From UBA2219 sp964612075 (GTDB lineage Bacteria > Desulfobacterota > Deferrimicrobia > Deferrimicrobiales > Deferrimicrobiaceae): DNA of 64,000 nt. Shown here piece after piece: positions 45,198 to 57,007 of the stretch; the stretch's first letter is position 1; each line of letters begins with the position of its first letter. The notes beneath the pieces are model-generated. The model saw only the letters and a program-made list of their open reading frames with translations, did not search any database and had not been told where the DNA came from. The translations under genes were made by a program, and so were the position numbers. The stretch covers positions 38,489 to 102,488 of the forward strand of contig CAZTFC010000001.1 of the NCBI GenBank assembly GCA_964612075.1, read 5' to 3'.

Positions 45198-45201
<4 letters not shown>
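43060..45201 (-). CDS. malQ: 4-alpha-glucanotransferase (amylomaltase)
   Basis: 713 residues, a GH77 enzyme with the longer N-terminal extension (~150 residues) seen in E. coli-type MalQ. Catalytic residues are D471 in ILRIDHVMGLHRFFWVP, an E in IVGEDLGTVP, and D in VNTHDMPP (commonly NTHDN/D). It shuffles maltooligosaccharide chains and would supply primers or lengths suited to TreY and GlgE. ATG 45201 overlaps the treS stop by 4 nt. The same frame stays open across treS and glgE upstream, but that is not coding. Confidence 0.95.
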
Positions 45202-48551
<3,350 letters not shown>

Positions 48552-48572
48552 GGGTCCCGGGCCTCCTTGCCG

Positions 48573-50564
48573 CTACATGAAGTAGTCGAAATCCTTCTCC
48601 GTCCTGACCTTGCGCCGCAGCCGGATGATGTGCGCGGGAACGGCGGAAGGGTCGAGCTCGACGTAGAGCCGCCGCCCCTGCCAGAGGAACCGGGCCCCGC
48701 TCAGAAGGTCGTGCCCCTGGAAGGGGGCCGCCGGATCCAGCCCGAACTCCTCCAGCGGGAGCTCCACCCAGCCGGACTGCGTGTGCCTCGGGTCGAGGTT
48801 CACCACGACGAGGACGACGCCCGCGCGGTCGTCCGAGGATTTGCTGTAGGCGATCAGCTGGTCGTTGTCCACCGGGTGGAAGAGGAGGTTCCCGTCCTGC
48901 TGGAGGGGAGGGGACTCCCTCCGGATCCGGTTCACCAGGGCGATGAATTCCCGCAGGCTTTCCGGGCGCTCGAGGTCCCATCGCCGGATCTCGTATTTTT
49001 CCGAATCGAGATACTCCTCCTTGCCCGGGGAAACCGCACGGTTCTCGCACAGCTCGAAGGCGGGCCCGTAGACGCCGTAGTTCGCGCCCAGGGTGGCGGC
49101 GAGCACGAGGCGCGCCATGAAGGCCGGCCGGCCTCCGAACTGGAGCTGCTCCGTCAGGATGTCGGGCGTGTTCGGCCAGAGGTTGGGCCGGAAGTACTCC
49201 CGCACCCCGGTCCGCGTCAGTTCGCGGAAATACGATTCGATCTCCGGCTTCGTGTTCCGCCAGGCGAAGTAGGTGTACGACTGGGTGAATCCCTCCTTCG
49301 CCAGCCGGTACATGACCTTCGGCCGGGTGAACGCCTCCGCCAGGAAGATCGCGTCGGGATGCTCCCGCTTCACCTCGGCGATCAGCCATTCCCAGAAGGC
49401 GAAGGGCTTGGTGTGGGGATTGTCGATCCGGAAGATCCGGACCCCCTGCGCGGCCCAGAACAGCACCACGCTTTTGAGTTCCTCCCAGAGCTCCCGCCAC
49501 GCCGGGGTGTCGAAATCGAAGGGAACGATATCCTCGTATTTCTTCGGCGGATTCTCCGCGTGCTGCACCGTGCCGTCGGGCCGCAGGCGGAACCATTCCG
49601 GATGCTCCCCGACGTACGGGTGGTCCGGCGAGCACTGGAACGCGATGTCCAGGGCGATCTCGATCCCGTGCTCCCCGGCGGCGCGGACCAGTTCGGAGAA
49701 GTCCTCGACCGTCCCGAGCTGCGGGTGCACCTCCTTGTGCCCCCCCTCGCCGGACCCGATCGCCCAGGGGCTCCCGACGTCCTCCGGTCGGCAGGCGGTC
49801 GCGTTGTTCCTGCCCTTCCGGTTGGTGCGCCCGATGGGATGGATCGGGGGAAGGTACAGCACGTCGAACCCCATGGAGGCCAGGTAGGGAAGGCGGTCCA
49901 TCACGTCCCGCAGCGTGCCGTGCCGGCCCGGTTGGGGGGAGCAGGAGCGCGGGAACAGCTCGTACCAGGCGCTGAAACGCGCTTTCTCCCGGTCCACGAC
50001 GACCCCGAGCTCTCTGCCGTATTCGGAGACGAGGTCCCGGTCCGGGTACCGGTCCGCAAGGGCTCCCATCGATTCGTCCAGCGCCGTCTCCGCGCATTCC
50101 GCCGCGTCGCGTTCCTCCGCCGGCAGGATGGCCTTCGCGAAGGCCAGGAGTCTTTTCCGGTCGGCGCCTCTGGCCCGCTTCGCGGCTTCTTCCGCGATCC
50201 GCGCCCCCACCTGGAGATCGACGGTGATTTCCTGCCCGGCGTCCTGCTTCTTCCCGAGGTCCCTCTGCCAGGAGCGGAACCGGGCGACCCAGGCCTTTAT
50301 CGCGTATGCGGCCCGTCCGACCGTATCCACGCGGAACTCCCCGGACCAGCGGTCGTTTCCGACCGGGGTCATCGGGGTTTCCGACCATTCCCCCTCTCCG
50401 GCGTCCCGGGACATCAGGACCGCGGCGATCAGGTCGTGCCCGTCGGTGTGGATGTCCGCCTCGACCCGGACACCCTGCCCCACGGTCCGTTTTACGGGGA
50501 ATCGTCCATCGTCGAATTCCGGGTGCACGTTCTCGATCACCACGCGCTGCCGGGCTCGTTTCAC
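48573..50564 (-). CDS. glgE: Alpha-1,4-glucan:maltose-1-phosphate maltosyltransferase (GlgE)
   Basis: 663 residues. The N-terminal helical/beta domains (1-~200) end with AWYELFPRSCSPQPGRHGTLRD, a GlgE signature. The GH13-3 barrel follows: DIAFQCSPDHPYV, nucleophile D381 in IFRIDNPHTKPFAFWEW, and acid E in IFLAEAFTRPKVMY. It extends alpha-1,4-glucan with maltose units from maltose-1-phosphate. It is the first gene of the operon. The GTG start has AGGAGG 6 nt upstream, and the preceding region holds TATAGT-like sequence on this strand. Confidence 0.97.
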   Translation of the reverse strand: MKRARQRVVIENVHPEFDDGRFPVKRTVGQGVRVEADIHTDGHDLIAAVLMSRDAGEGEWSETPMTPVGNDRWSGEFRVDTVGRAAYAIKAWVARFRSWQRDLGKKQDAGQEITVDLQVGARIAEEAAKRARGADRKRLLAFAKAILPAEERDAAECAETALDESMGALADRYPDRDLVSEYGRELGVVVDREKARFSAWYELFPRSCSPQPGRHGTLRDVMDRLPYLASMGFDVLYLPPIHPIGRTNRKGRNNATACRPEDVGSPWAIGSGEGGHKEVHPQLGTVEDFSELVRAAGEHGIEIALDIAFQCSPDHPYVGEHPEWFRLRPDGTVQHAENPPKKYEDIVPFDFDTPAWRELWEELKSVVLFWAAQGVRIFRIDNPHTKPFAFWEWLIAEVKREHPDAIFLAEAFTRPKVMYRLAKEGFTQSYTYFAWRNTKPEIESYFRELTRTGVREYFRPNLWPNTPDILTEQLQFGGRPAFMARLVLAATLGANYGVYGPAFELCENRAVSPGKEEYLDSEKYEIRRWDLERPESLREFIALVNRIRRESPPLQQDGNLLFHPVDNDQLIAYSKSSDDRAGVVLVVVNLDPRHTQSGWVELPLEEFGLDPAAPFQGHDLLSGARFLWQGRRLYVELDPSAVPAHIIRLRRKVRTEKDFDYFM

Positions 50565-50767
50565 GGCAGACCTCCTGGTGCGGATAGGTTAAATTTATTT
50601 CCGGGGTGTCCGATAACTATAACAGATACGGGTCCCGGATTGGAACCCCCAACGGCCCGGGCAGGGGGCATGACGGCAAGGGGCGCTGGTGTCTCCCGGG
50701 CAAATATGTTTATATATTCCGGCCTATAGCGGGATAAAGCGCCGATCGGGAAAGCGGGTGGCGGAAA
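50565..50767. promoter_or_regulatory. Divergent regulatory region between glgE operon and debranching-type gene
   Basis: 203 bases, AT-richer than the surroundings. On the minus strand a TATAGT lies about 60 nt before glgE, with a weak TTCCAA 18 nt further upstream. On the plus strand AT stretches (AAATATG, TTTATATATT) at ~50702-50718 precede the divergent gene. Shared control of both directions is plausible. No RNA or gene was seen. Confidence 0.45.
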
Positions 50768-51967
50768 CTGAAGACCAGCCTCGTCGAATCTCCCCCAATA
50801 CACCGGCAGGCATATCGGGAATCGGTCCTTCTTCTGGGGCGGAACCTGACGTCCGGCGGGGTCTCGGCCGCGTCCCGGACGCCGGAGTCCGAAGCCCGGA
50901 ACTACACCCGCGTGTTCTGCCGGGACGCTTCGATTTCCGCCCTCGGCATGGCGGTTTCCGGCGACCCGTCGCTCCGGTCCGGGGCCATGGCCGGCCTGGA
51001 GTTCCTCGCGGCGCACCAGGCCCGGAACGGGCAGCTTCCGAATTTCGTCTCCCCGGAGACGGGCCAACGGGATTTCTGGTACCTCGGGTGCATCGACGCG
51101 ACCCTCTGGTGGCTTGCCGCCGTCGGCTTCTGGTCGAGACATTTTCCGGACGACTGCGTGGAAGAGAGGTTCCGCGCGCAGATCGATGCCGCTCTCGGGT
51201 GGCTGCTGTGCCAGGAGCATCAGGAGGTCCACCTTCTGCAGCAGAACGAGGCAAGCGACTGGGCCGACATCATGCCGCGTTCAGGGTTCGTTCTCTATAC
51301 CAATGCCCTATGGTACCACGTGAAGCGCGTCTATGCCCTCGAGGGCGCGGAAGAGACCCGGATCTCCTTCAACACGCTGTTTTCCCCTTTCTCGGAGGAT
51401 CCTCCCGCGCAGCCGCGGCTGCGCCTGCTGACGGACTACGTGCGGAAGGGGGGGGAAGAGGACGGCCTGTACCTGAGTTACGTGAACTTCGCCTCCTGGG
51501 GCGGGGAGGGGGACGTCTTCGGGAACCTGCTCGCCGTCCTTTTCGGTCTGGCGTACACGGGCAAGGCGAACCGGATCCTGGACGCCCTTTCGTCCGCGGG
51601 GATCGACGATCCGCACCCGGTTCGCGCCGTCTGCCGTCCCATCCCGTCCGGCGGCCCCGGCTGGCGGGAATACATGGGGCGGCACGGGCAGAACGGGGAG
51701 CACCGGTATCACAACGGCGGCGCCTGGCCCTTCCTCGGAGGGTTCTGGGTGATGGCGCTTTCCGCGATGGGGCGGTACCGCGAAGCCGGCGATGCGCTGG
51801 CATCGCTGGCGCGGATGAATTCCGCCGGCGGCTGGGCGTTCCATGAATGGTTTCACGGCAGGACGGGCGAGCCCTCGGGGATGAAGGGGCAGTCGTGGAA
51901 CGCGGCGATGTACATCCTGGCGGAACGCTCCCTCGAGAGACGCCTGCTCGGCGATCTTCCCCGGTAG
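50768..51967 (+). CDS. Amylo-alpha-1,6-glucosidase-like (six-hairpin) glycosidase
   Basis: 399 residues if started at CTG 50768. The conserved parts match debranching-type (alpha/alpha)6-barrel glycosidases (GDE C-terminal / GH100-like): NYTRVFCRDASISALGMAVSG, AAHQARNGQLPNF, NEASDWADIMPRSG, and the late YHNGGAWPFLGGFWVMAL. The acidic residues of SDWAD are probably catalytic. In-frame sequence before the first standard start (GTG 50912) contains a normal N-terminus (SVLLLGRNLTSGGVSAAS); only CTG 50768, behind GGTGG, precedes it, after a stop at 50735. It diverges from the glgE operon and would release glucose or branches from the same glucan. Confidence 0.82.
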   Translation: MKTSLVESPPIHRQAYRESVLLLGRNLTSGGVSAASRTPESEARNYTRVFCRDASISALGMAVSGDPSLRSGAMAGLEFLAAHQARNGQLPNFVSPETGQRDFWYLGCIDATLWWLAAVGFWSRHFPDDCVEERFRAQIDAALGWLLCQEHQEVHLLQQNEASDWADIMPRSGFVLYTNALWYHVKRVYALEGAEETRISFNTLFSPFSEDPPAQPRLRLLTDYVRKGGEEDGLYLSYVNFASWGGEGDVFGNLLAVLFGLAYTGKANRILDALSSAGIDDPHPVRAVCRPIPSGGPGWREYMGRHGQNGEHRYHNGGAWPFLGGFWVMALSAMGRYREAGDALASLARMNSAGGWAFHEWFHGRTGEPSGMKGQSWNAAMYILAERSLERRLLGDLPR

Positions 51968-52026
51968 GATCCGCAGACAGAACGCCTGCCGTCGCAGCCC
52001 GGGCGGTTTCCCGCGGGAGCGTCTTG

Positions 52027-53163
52027 TCAGGCTTCCATCTCCCTCCAGCCGGCCGCGCCGCCCGAACGCCCCATCAGCTGGACGTACCGGGCGATGCCGC
52101 TGCGGGTGATCATCCCCTCGATCCGCCCCCCGCCCGCGACCACCAGCCTCCCGACGTCGCTCCGGATCATCCGTTCGAGCGCCTTGACGGCGTCCTCGTC
52201 CGGGGTTACCTCCCACTCCGCCCTGTGCGGTGCGTAGACCGCCGACACCCGTGTCGTTTCGCGGGGAACGTCCTTGAGCTCCTTCAGGGTCAGCATGCCG
52301 AGGTACTTCCCGTCATCGACCACGGGGAACCCCCCGAAGCCGTACCGGAGGAAATACCCGCTCACGGCCTCGTCGAGGTAAATGGAGGAGGGAATCGTCA
52401 CCAGGTCCCTCGCCATGATGTGCCGCACCTTGACCCCGTCGAGGATCTCCTGGATCCCCGCCTGCTGGTAGCTCGCCTTCGCGGCGGTGTACAGGAACCA
52501 GCCGATGAGCATGAGCCAGATCCCTCCCGGCATCCCGGTGAACAGGGAGAAGATCCCCAGGAAGATGAAGAGCAGCGCGATCTTCTGCCCGACCCCCGAA
52601 GCCTTCTGCGTCGCGTAGAAATAGTTGTTCTTCCGTTTCCAGAGGAAGGACCGGAGCACCCTTCCCCCGTCCATCGGGAACCCCGGGATCAGGTTGAAGG
52701 CACCTAGGATGAAATTGATCCGGGCGAGATAGGAGAACAGGGCGCGCACGCCGCCCTCCGCCTGGAGCGTCCCGTAGAAGAAGAGAACCGCGAGGAAGAA
52801 GCTCGAGAGGGGCCCCGCGACCGCGATCCAGAACTCGGCCCGGGGGTGCGGCGGCTCGCTCTTCATCTGCGCCACGCCTCCGAAGATGAACAGGGTGATG
52901 CTCTCGATGGGGATGCCGTATCGCCTCGCGACGAACGAATGGGCGAGCTCGTGGAAGGCCACCGAGGCGAAGAGGAGAAGCGACGCCAGGGCGCCCTTGA
53001 TCCAATAGGCCTGCGCCGGCAGGTCGGGGGCGGCCTGCGGGAAATAGACCGTCGAAAGCGACCAGGTGATCAGGCCGAAGACGAGAAACCAGGTGAAATG
53101 CAGCCGGATCGGGATCCCCATCACCGAGCCGATCTTCCACGCGCCCCCCAGGGAGCCGCTCAT
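52027..53163 (-). CDS. Site-2 protease (M50 family) with two CBS domains
   Basis: 378 residues, a membrane zinc metalloprotease. The zinc motif HELAH is at H71-E72-H75, and the third ligand is D165 in NLIPGFPMDGGRVL. Six or so spans are seen, with a C-terminal pair of CBS domains (about 235-365) that usually sense adenine nucleotides. It cleaves membrane-embedded substrates. The ATG overlaps the P-type ATPase stop by 4 nt (ATGA), an unusual partner: energy-state-dependent proteolysis tied to ion pumping is possible but unproven. Confidence 0.93.
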   Translation of the reverse strand: MSGSLGGAWKIGSVMGIPIRLHFTWFLVFGLITWSLSTVYFPQAAPDLPAQAYWIKGALASLLLFASVAFHELAHSFVARRYGIPIESITLFIFGGVAQMKSEPPHPRAEFWIAVAGPLSSFFLAVLFFYGTLQAEGGVRALFSYLARINFILGAFNLIPGFPMDGGRVLRSFLWKRKNNYFYATQKASGVGQKIALLFIFLGIFSLFTGMPGGIWLMLIGWFLYTAAKASYQQAGIQEILDGVKVRHIMARDLVTIPSSIYLDEAVSGYFLRYGFGGFPVVDDGKYLGMLTLKELKDVPRETTRVSAVYAPHRAEWEVTPDEDAVKALERMIRSDVGRLVVAGGGRIEGMITRSGIARYVQLMGRSGGAAGWREMEA

Positions 53164-55823
53164 GACGCCCTCCTTTCACGGTAAGCCCGTCCCCGGATCC
53201 ACTTGTCCAGTTCGACGGCGATCACGACGGTCAGGGAAATCGCCACGATGAGGAGCCAGTCCGCGCCGGCGAGGGGGACCGTCCGGAAGACCCACTGCAG
53301 CGGAGGGGCGTAGAGCACGGCGAGCTGGGCGAGCAGCGCCGCGATCACGCTGTACAGAAGGAGCGGGTTACTGAGGGGGGAGATCCGGAAGACGGACCGG
53401 TGCTCGGAGCGGCTGTTCCATACCTGGAAGAACTGGAAGAGGACCATGGTCGTCATGGCGACCGACCGGGCCTTCTCGAGCGACGCGCCGTGGCGCAGCG
53501 CGCCGAAATAGGCGAACAGGATCCCCGCCGAGATGATCAGCCCGACGAGGACGGTCCGCTCGAGCAGGAGGCGGGACATGATCCCTTCCCGCGGGTCCCG
53601 CGGCGGGCGCAGGAGGGTCCCCTCCTCCCCCGGCTCGAAGGCGAGGGCGACGTCCTGCAGCCCGTTGGTCACCAGGTTGATCCACAGGATCTGCGCGGGG
53701 AGGTAGGGGGCCGGGAACCCCATGAGGACCGAGGCCAGGATCGAGAGGATGCTGGCCAGCCCGGTGGGGATCAGGAAGAAGGTGACCTTCCGGATGTTGT
53801 CGAAGACGATCCGCCCTTCCCGTACGGCGTGGAAGATGCTGGCGAAGTTGTCGTCCGCCAGCACCATGTCCGAGGCCTCCTTGGCCACGTCGGTCCCCGT
53901 GATCCCCATCGCGATGCCGATGTGGGCGGCCTTGAGCGAGGGGGCGTCGTTCACGCCGTCCCCGGTCATGGCCACGATCTCCCCGCCGCGGATCAGCTGC
54001 TTCGCGATCCGCAGCTTGTGCTGCGGCGAGACGCGGGCGTAGACGGACACCTCTTTCGTCTTCCGGAAGAGGGCGTCGTCGTCCATCGGCTCGATTTCGC
54101 GGCCGGTCAGAACGGCGGGGTCCTTCCCCCCGATCCCCAGCCCCCGGGCGACGGCCGAGGCGGTGACCGCGTGGTCGCCGGTGATCATCACGACCCGGAT
54201 TCCCGCCTTGCGGCACCCTTCCACCGCCTCGATCGCCTCCGGGCGCGCCGGGTCGATCATCCCCTGCAGGCCGGCGAAGCGGAAGCCGGACTCCGCGTCT
54301 CGGTGGTGCAGCTCCGCCGTCCCGGCGGGGGTCTCCTTCCACGCGAAGGCGAGCACCCGGAGCCCGTCCGCGGCGAGATGCCCCGCCGTTTCGAGGATGT
54401 GCTCCTTTTCCCGCTCGCCCGCGGAGCACATCGGGACGACCCGCTCCGGGGCGCCTTTCAGGAAGATCCGGTTCCCGTCCCGCGTCCCGTGGAGCGTCGC
54501 CATGTAGCCCCGGTCGGACTCGAAGGGGATGATCGAGAGCAGGGGGTTCCCCTCGAGTTCCCTCCCCCGCAGGATGCCGGCCTTCCCGGCCGCGACGATG
54601 AGGGCGCCTTCCGTGGGATCGCCGTCGACCCTCCATCGCCCCTCCTCTTCGCGGACCTCGGACTCCGTGCAGAGGACGCCGATCCGCAACAGCGTCGCCA
54701 GGGCCGGATTCTTCGCCGGGTCCGCCGGGTCGCCGTCCCGGAGGACCTCGCCGACCGGCTCGTAGCCGGTGCCCGTCACCTCGTACGTCCGGGCCCCGTC
54801 GTGGAGCACCTTCACCGTCATCTCGTTCCGGGTGAGCGTCCCGGTCTTGTCGCTGCAGATGACCGTCGTGCTGCCGAGCGTCTCGACGGCGGGGAGCCGG
54901 CGGACGACCGCTTTCTGGCGCGCCATGCGGCTCACCCCGATGGCGAGAACGATCGTCACGACGATGGGAAGCCCTTCGGGCACCGCGGCGACGGCGGCGG
55001 TCACGGCGGTCATGAACATGTCCTTGACCGGCTCCCCGACGAGGAGCCCCGCCAGGAAGAGGAGAACGGACGCCCCCAGGGCCAGGATGCCGATCATGTG
55101 CGCGAAGCGCTCCATCTTCTGCTGGAGCGGCGCCTTGGCGGCCCCCACCTCGCGGACTTCCCGCGCGATGCCCCCCAGGACGGTGGAGCTCCCGGTCGCG
55201 ACGACGATCCCCCTGCCCCTGCCGTTCAGGACGATCGTCCCCATGAACGCCATGTTCCTCTGGTCGCCCGGGGTGAGGTTTTCCTCCGGAATGGGGGTGT
55301 GGATCTTCGCCGCGGGAAGCGATTCCCCGGTCAGCATCGCTTCTTCCACGGAAAGCTCCAGCGACCGGATCAGCCGCAGGTCCGCGGGCACGCGGGCGCC
55401 GGAGGTCAGGAGCACGATGTCTCCGGGCACGAGTTCCTCGCTCGGGATCTCGCGTTCCCTGCCTTCCCGGACGACCCGCGCCTTCGGCACCTCGAGCTTC
55501 CGCAGCGCGCGGACGCTTTCCTCCGCCCGGTATTCCTGGAAGAATCCGATGACGGCGTTCAGCAGAACGATGAAGAGGATGACTCCCGCGTCGGTGTACT
55601 CCCGGAGCAGCAGGGTGACCAGGGCCGCGATGAGCAGGATATAGATGAGAGGGCTGGTGAACTGGTTGAGGAAGATGCGGAACCGGTCGATCTCCTCCTC
55701 CCCCGCGAGCCGGTTCGGTCCGTGCTCCGCGAGCCGTTCCCGCGCCTCCGGTTCGGCGAGGCCGCTTTCCCGCGTCTTCGTCTCGAGGAATACCTGATCT
55801 GCCTCCATGCGGTACCAGTCCAT
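53160..55823 (-). CDS. P-type cation-transporting ATPase (type II, Ca2+/Na+-like)
   Basis: 887 residues. The order is a cation-ATPase N-terminal domain (LAEHGPNRLAGEEEI), the TGES actuator motif, and the transmembrane PEGLP motif (AAVAAVPEGLPIVV) typical of type IIA/IIB pumps. The phosphorylation site is D325 in CSDKTGTLT, followed by an N-domain KGAPE motif, then TGDGVNDAPSLK, and six C-terminal spans. The likely cargo is Ca2+, Na+ or Mg2+. ATG 55823 is chosen because GAGGAGG precedes it by 6 nt; earlier ATGs would overlap mrpG. It is on the same strand as mrpG, 10 nt after it. Confidence 0.94.
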   Translation of the reverse strand: MDWYRMEADQVFLETKTRESGLAEPEARERLAEHGPNRLAGEEEIDRFRIFLNQFTSPLIYILLIAALVTLLLREYTDAGVILFIVLLNAVIGFFQEYRAEESVRALRKLEVPKARVVREGREREIPSEELVPGDIVLLTSGARVPADLRLIRSLELSVEEAMLTGESLPAAKIHTPIPEENLTPGDQRNMAFMGTIVLNGRGRGIVVATGSSTVLGGIAREVREVGAAKAPLQQKMERFAHMIGILALGASVLLFLAGLLVGEPVKDMFMTAVTAAVAAVPEGLPIVVTIVLAIGVSRMARQKAVVRRLPAVETLGSTTVICSDKTGTLTRNEMTVKVLHDGARTYEVTGTGYEPVGEVLRDGDPADPAKNPALATLLRIGVLCTESEVREEEGRWRVDGDPTEGALIVAAGKAGILRGRELEGNPLLSIIPFESDRGYMATLHGTRDGNRIFLKGAPERVVPMCSAGEREKEHILETAGHLAADGLRVLAFAWKETPAGTAELHHRDAESGFRFAGLQGMIDPARPEAIEAVEGCRKAGIRVVMITGDHAVTASAVARGLGIGGKDPAVLTGREIEPMDDDALFRKTKEVSVYARVSPQHKLRIAKQLIRGGEIVAMTGDGVNDAPSLKAAHIGIAMGITGTDVAKEASDMVLADDNFASIFHAVREGRIVFDNIRKVTFFLIPTGLASILSILASVLMGFPAPYLPAQILWINLVTNGLQDVALAFEPGEEGTLLRPPRDPREGIMSRLLLERTVLVGLIISAGILFAYFGALRHGASLEKARSVAMTTMVLFQFFQVWNSRSEHRSVFRISPLSNPLLLYSVIAALLAQLAVLYAPPLQWVFRTVPLAGADWLLIVAISLTVVIAVELDKWIRGRAYRERRAS

Positions 55824-55833
55824 GGGCCTCCTC

Positions 55834-56253
55834 TTAGCCGGTCGTTCCACGGCCGTCATCCGGCGGTTCCGCTCGCTTTTCCCCGCCGGGAGGCGGCCCC
55901 GCGACGGGGGGCGCCGCATCCCCGAAGGGATCGTACCGGTTCGCGAGCTCGTCCGTGATCCGGTCTCCCCACAGCGGGACCCCCGTGAAATAGGCCGCCC
56001 GCGCGATCATGTGGCCCGCGACGGGCGCCGTGAGGCAGAAAAAGCCGATCACGAGGAGCGCGGAAACGGTGATCCCGAAATCGGCGAAGTGGATCGCCAG
56101 CGCCAGGATCATCAGGGTGACCCCCAGCGTCGCGGCCTTGGCCGACGCCTGGACGCGGCTGTAGATGTCGGGGAAGCGGAAGACGCCGACGGCCCCGAGG
56201 AGCATGAACGCGGAGCCGAGGCAGAGCAGGATCGCGGCGGCCAGCTCCTTCAC
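55834..56253 (-). CDS. mrpG: Multisubunit Na+/H+ antiporter subunit G
   Basis: 139 residues with three spans (GSAFMLLGAVGVFRFPDIYSRVQASAKAATLG is the MnhG/PhaG signature). The C-terminal tail is longer than usual and Pro/Gly-rich. The GTG start overlaps the mrpF stop (GTGA). It is the last gene of the mrp operon. Confidence 0.92.
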   Translation of the reverse strand: MKELAAAILLCLGSAFMLLGAVGVFRFPDIYSRVQASAKAATLGVTLMILALAIHFADFGITVSALLVIGFFCLTAPVAGHMIARAAYFTGVPLWGDRITDELANRYDPFGDAAPPVAGPPPGGEKRAEPPDDGRGTTG

Positions 56254-56537
56254 GGCTCCCTCCTCTCGCCGATGTAATAGGCGAACCCCACCGTGCCGAG
56301 GAACGCCAGTAGCGCCAGGACGATCGCCGAGCGCAGCAGGATCGGCTGAAAGGTCAGGATGTCGTACGCGACGATGACCCCGACCGCCAGCAGCGCGAGG
56401 AGGTCGAGCGCCACCACGCGGTCGGCGAGGCTGGGGCCGCGCAGCAGCCGGGCCAGTGCGAGGAACATCGCGAGGCAGAGCATCGCCAGCGAGACCGTGC
56501 ACGAGAGGAAGACGATCCCGGGGATCTCGAACGTCAT
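56250..56537 (-). CDS. mrpF: Multisubunit Na+/H+ antiporter subunit F
   Basis: 95 residues, three spans, with RLLRGPSLADRVVALDLLA, the conserved core of MnhF/PhaF. The length is normal. It overlaps mrpE by 4 nt. Confidence 0.93.
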   Translation of the reverse strand: MTFEIPGIVFLSCTVSLAMLCLAMFLALARLLRGPSLADRVVALDLLALLAVGVIVAYDILTFQPILLRSAIVLALLAFLGTVGFAYYIGERREP

Positions 56538-57007
56538 CGCATCACCTCGAGGAGCCGGCGTTCCAGCCCCTCCTTTATCTCCCGGCGCAGGGCGTCCGGA
56601 TCGTCCAGGTACATCACGTGGATGTAGAGGCGGCCGCGGTCCGGGGACACGTCCAGGACGAGCGTTCCCGGCGTCAGCGAGATCAACCCGGCGAGAAGCG
56701 TGATCTCCACGTCGGTCTTCGCTTCGAGCGGGAAGGCGATCACCCCCGGCCGCATCCGGTGCTTCGGGGTCACAACGTCATGGGCGACCCTCAGGCTGGC
56801 GGCCGTCAGGTCCCACAGGAAGAACCCCGCCAGCTTCGCGAGCGGCAGGATCTTCAGGGTCTTCAGCGAAAGGCCCAGAAGGTCCTGGAGGAAGTAGAGG
56901 ATCACGTACCCCAGGACGAAGCCGGTCAGGATGCTCCCTTCCGTCACGTCGCCCGTCATGGCGGCCCAGGTGAGCGCCAGGAGCAGGTTGGCCAGGAATT
57001 CCTTCAA
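56534..57007 (-). CDS. mrpE: Multisubunit Na+/H+ antiporter subunit E
   Basis: 157 residues with two or three N-terminal spans and a soluble C-terminus. ISLTPGTLVLDVSPDRGRLYIHVMYLDD is the MnhE signature. TTG 57007 is chosen because GGGAGGGG lies 5 nt upstream and it overlaps the mrpD stop (TTGA). Confidence 0.92.
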   Translation of the reverse strand: MKEFLANLLLALTWAAMTGDVTEGSILTGFVLGYVILYFLQDLLGLSLKTLKILPLAKLAGFFLWDLTAASLRVAHDVVTPKHRMRPGVIAFPLEAKTDVEITLLAGLISLTPGTLVLDVSPDRGRLYIHVMYLDDPDALRREIKEGLERRLLEVMR

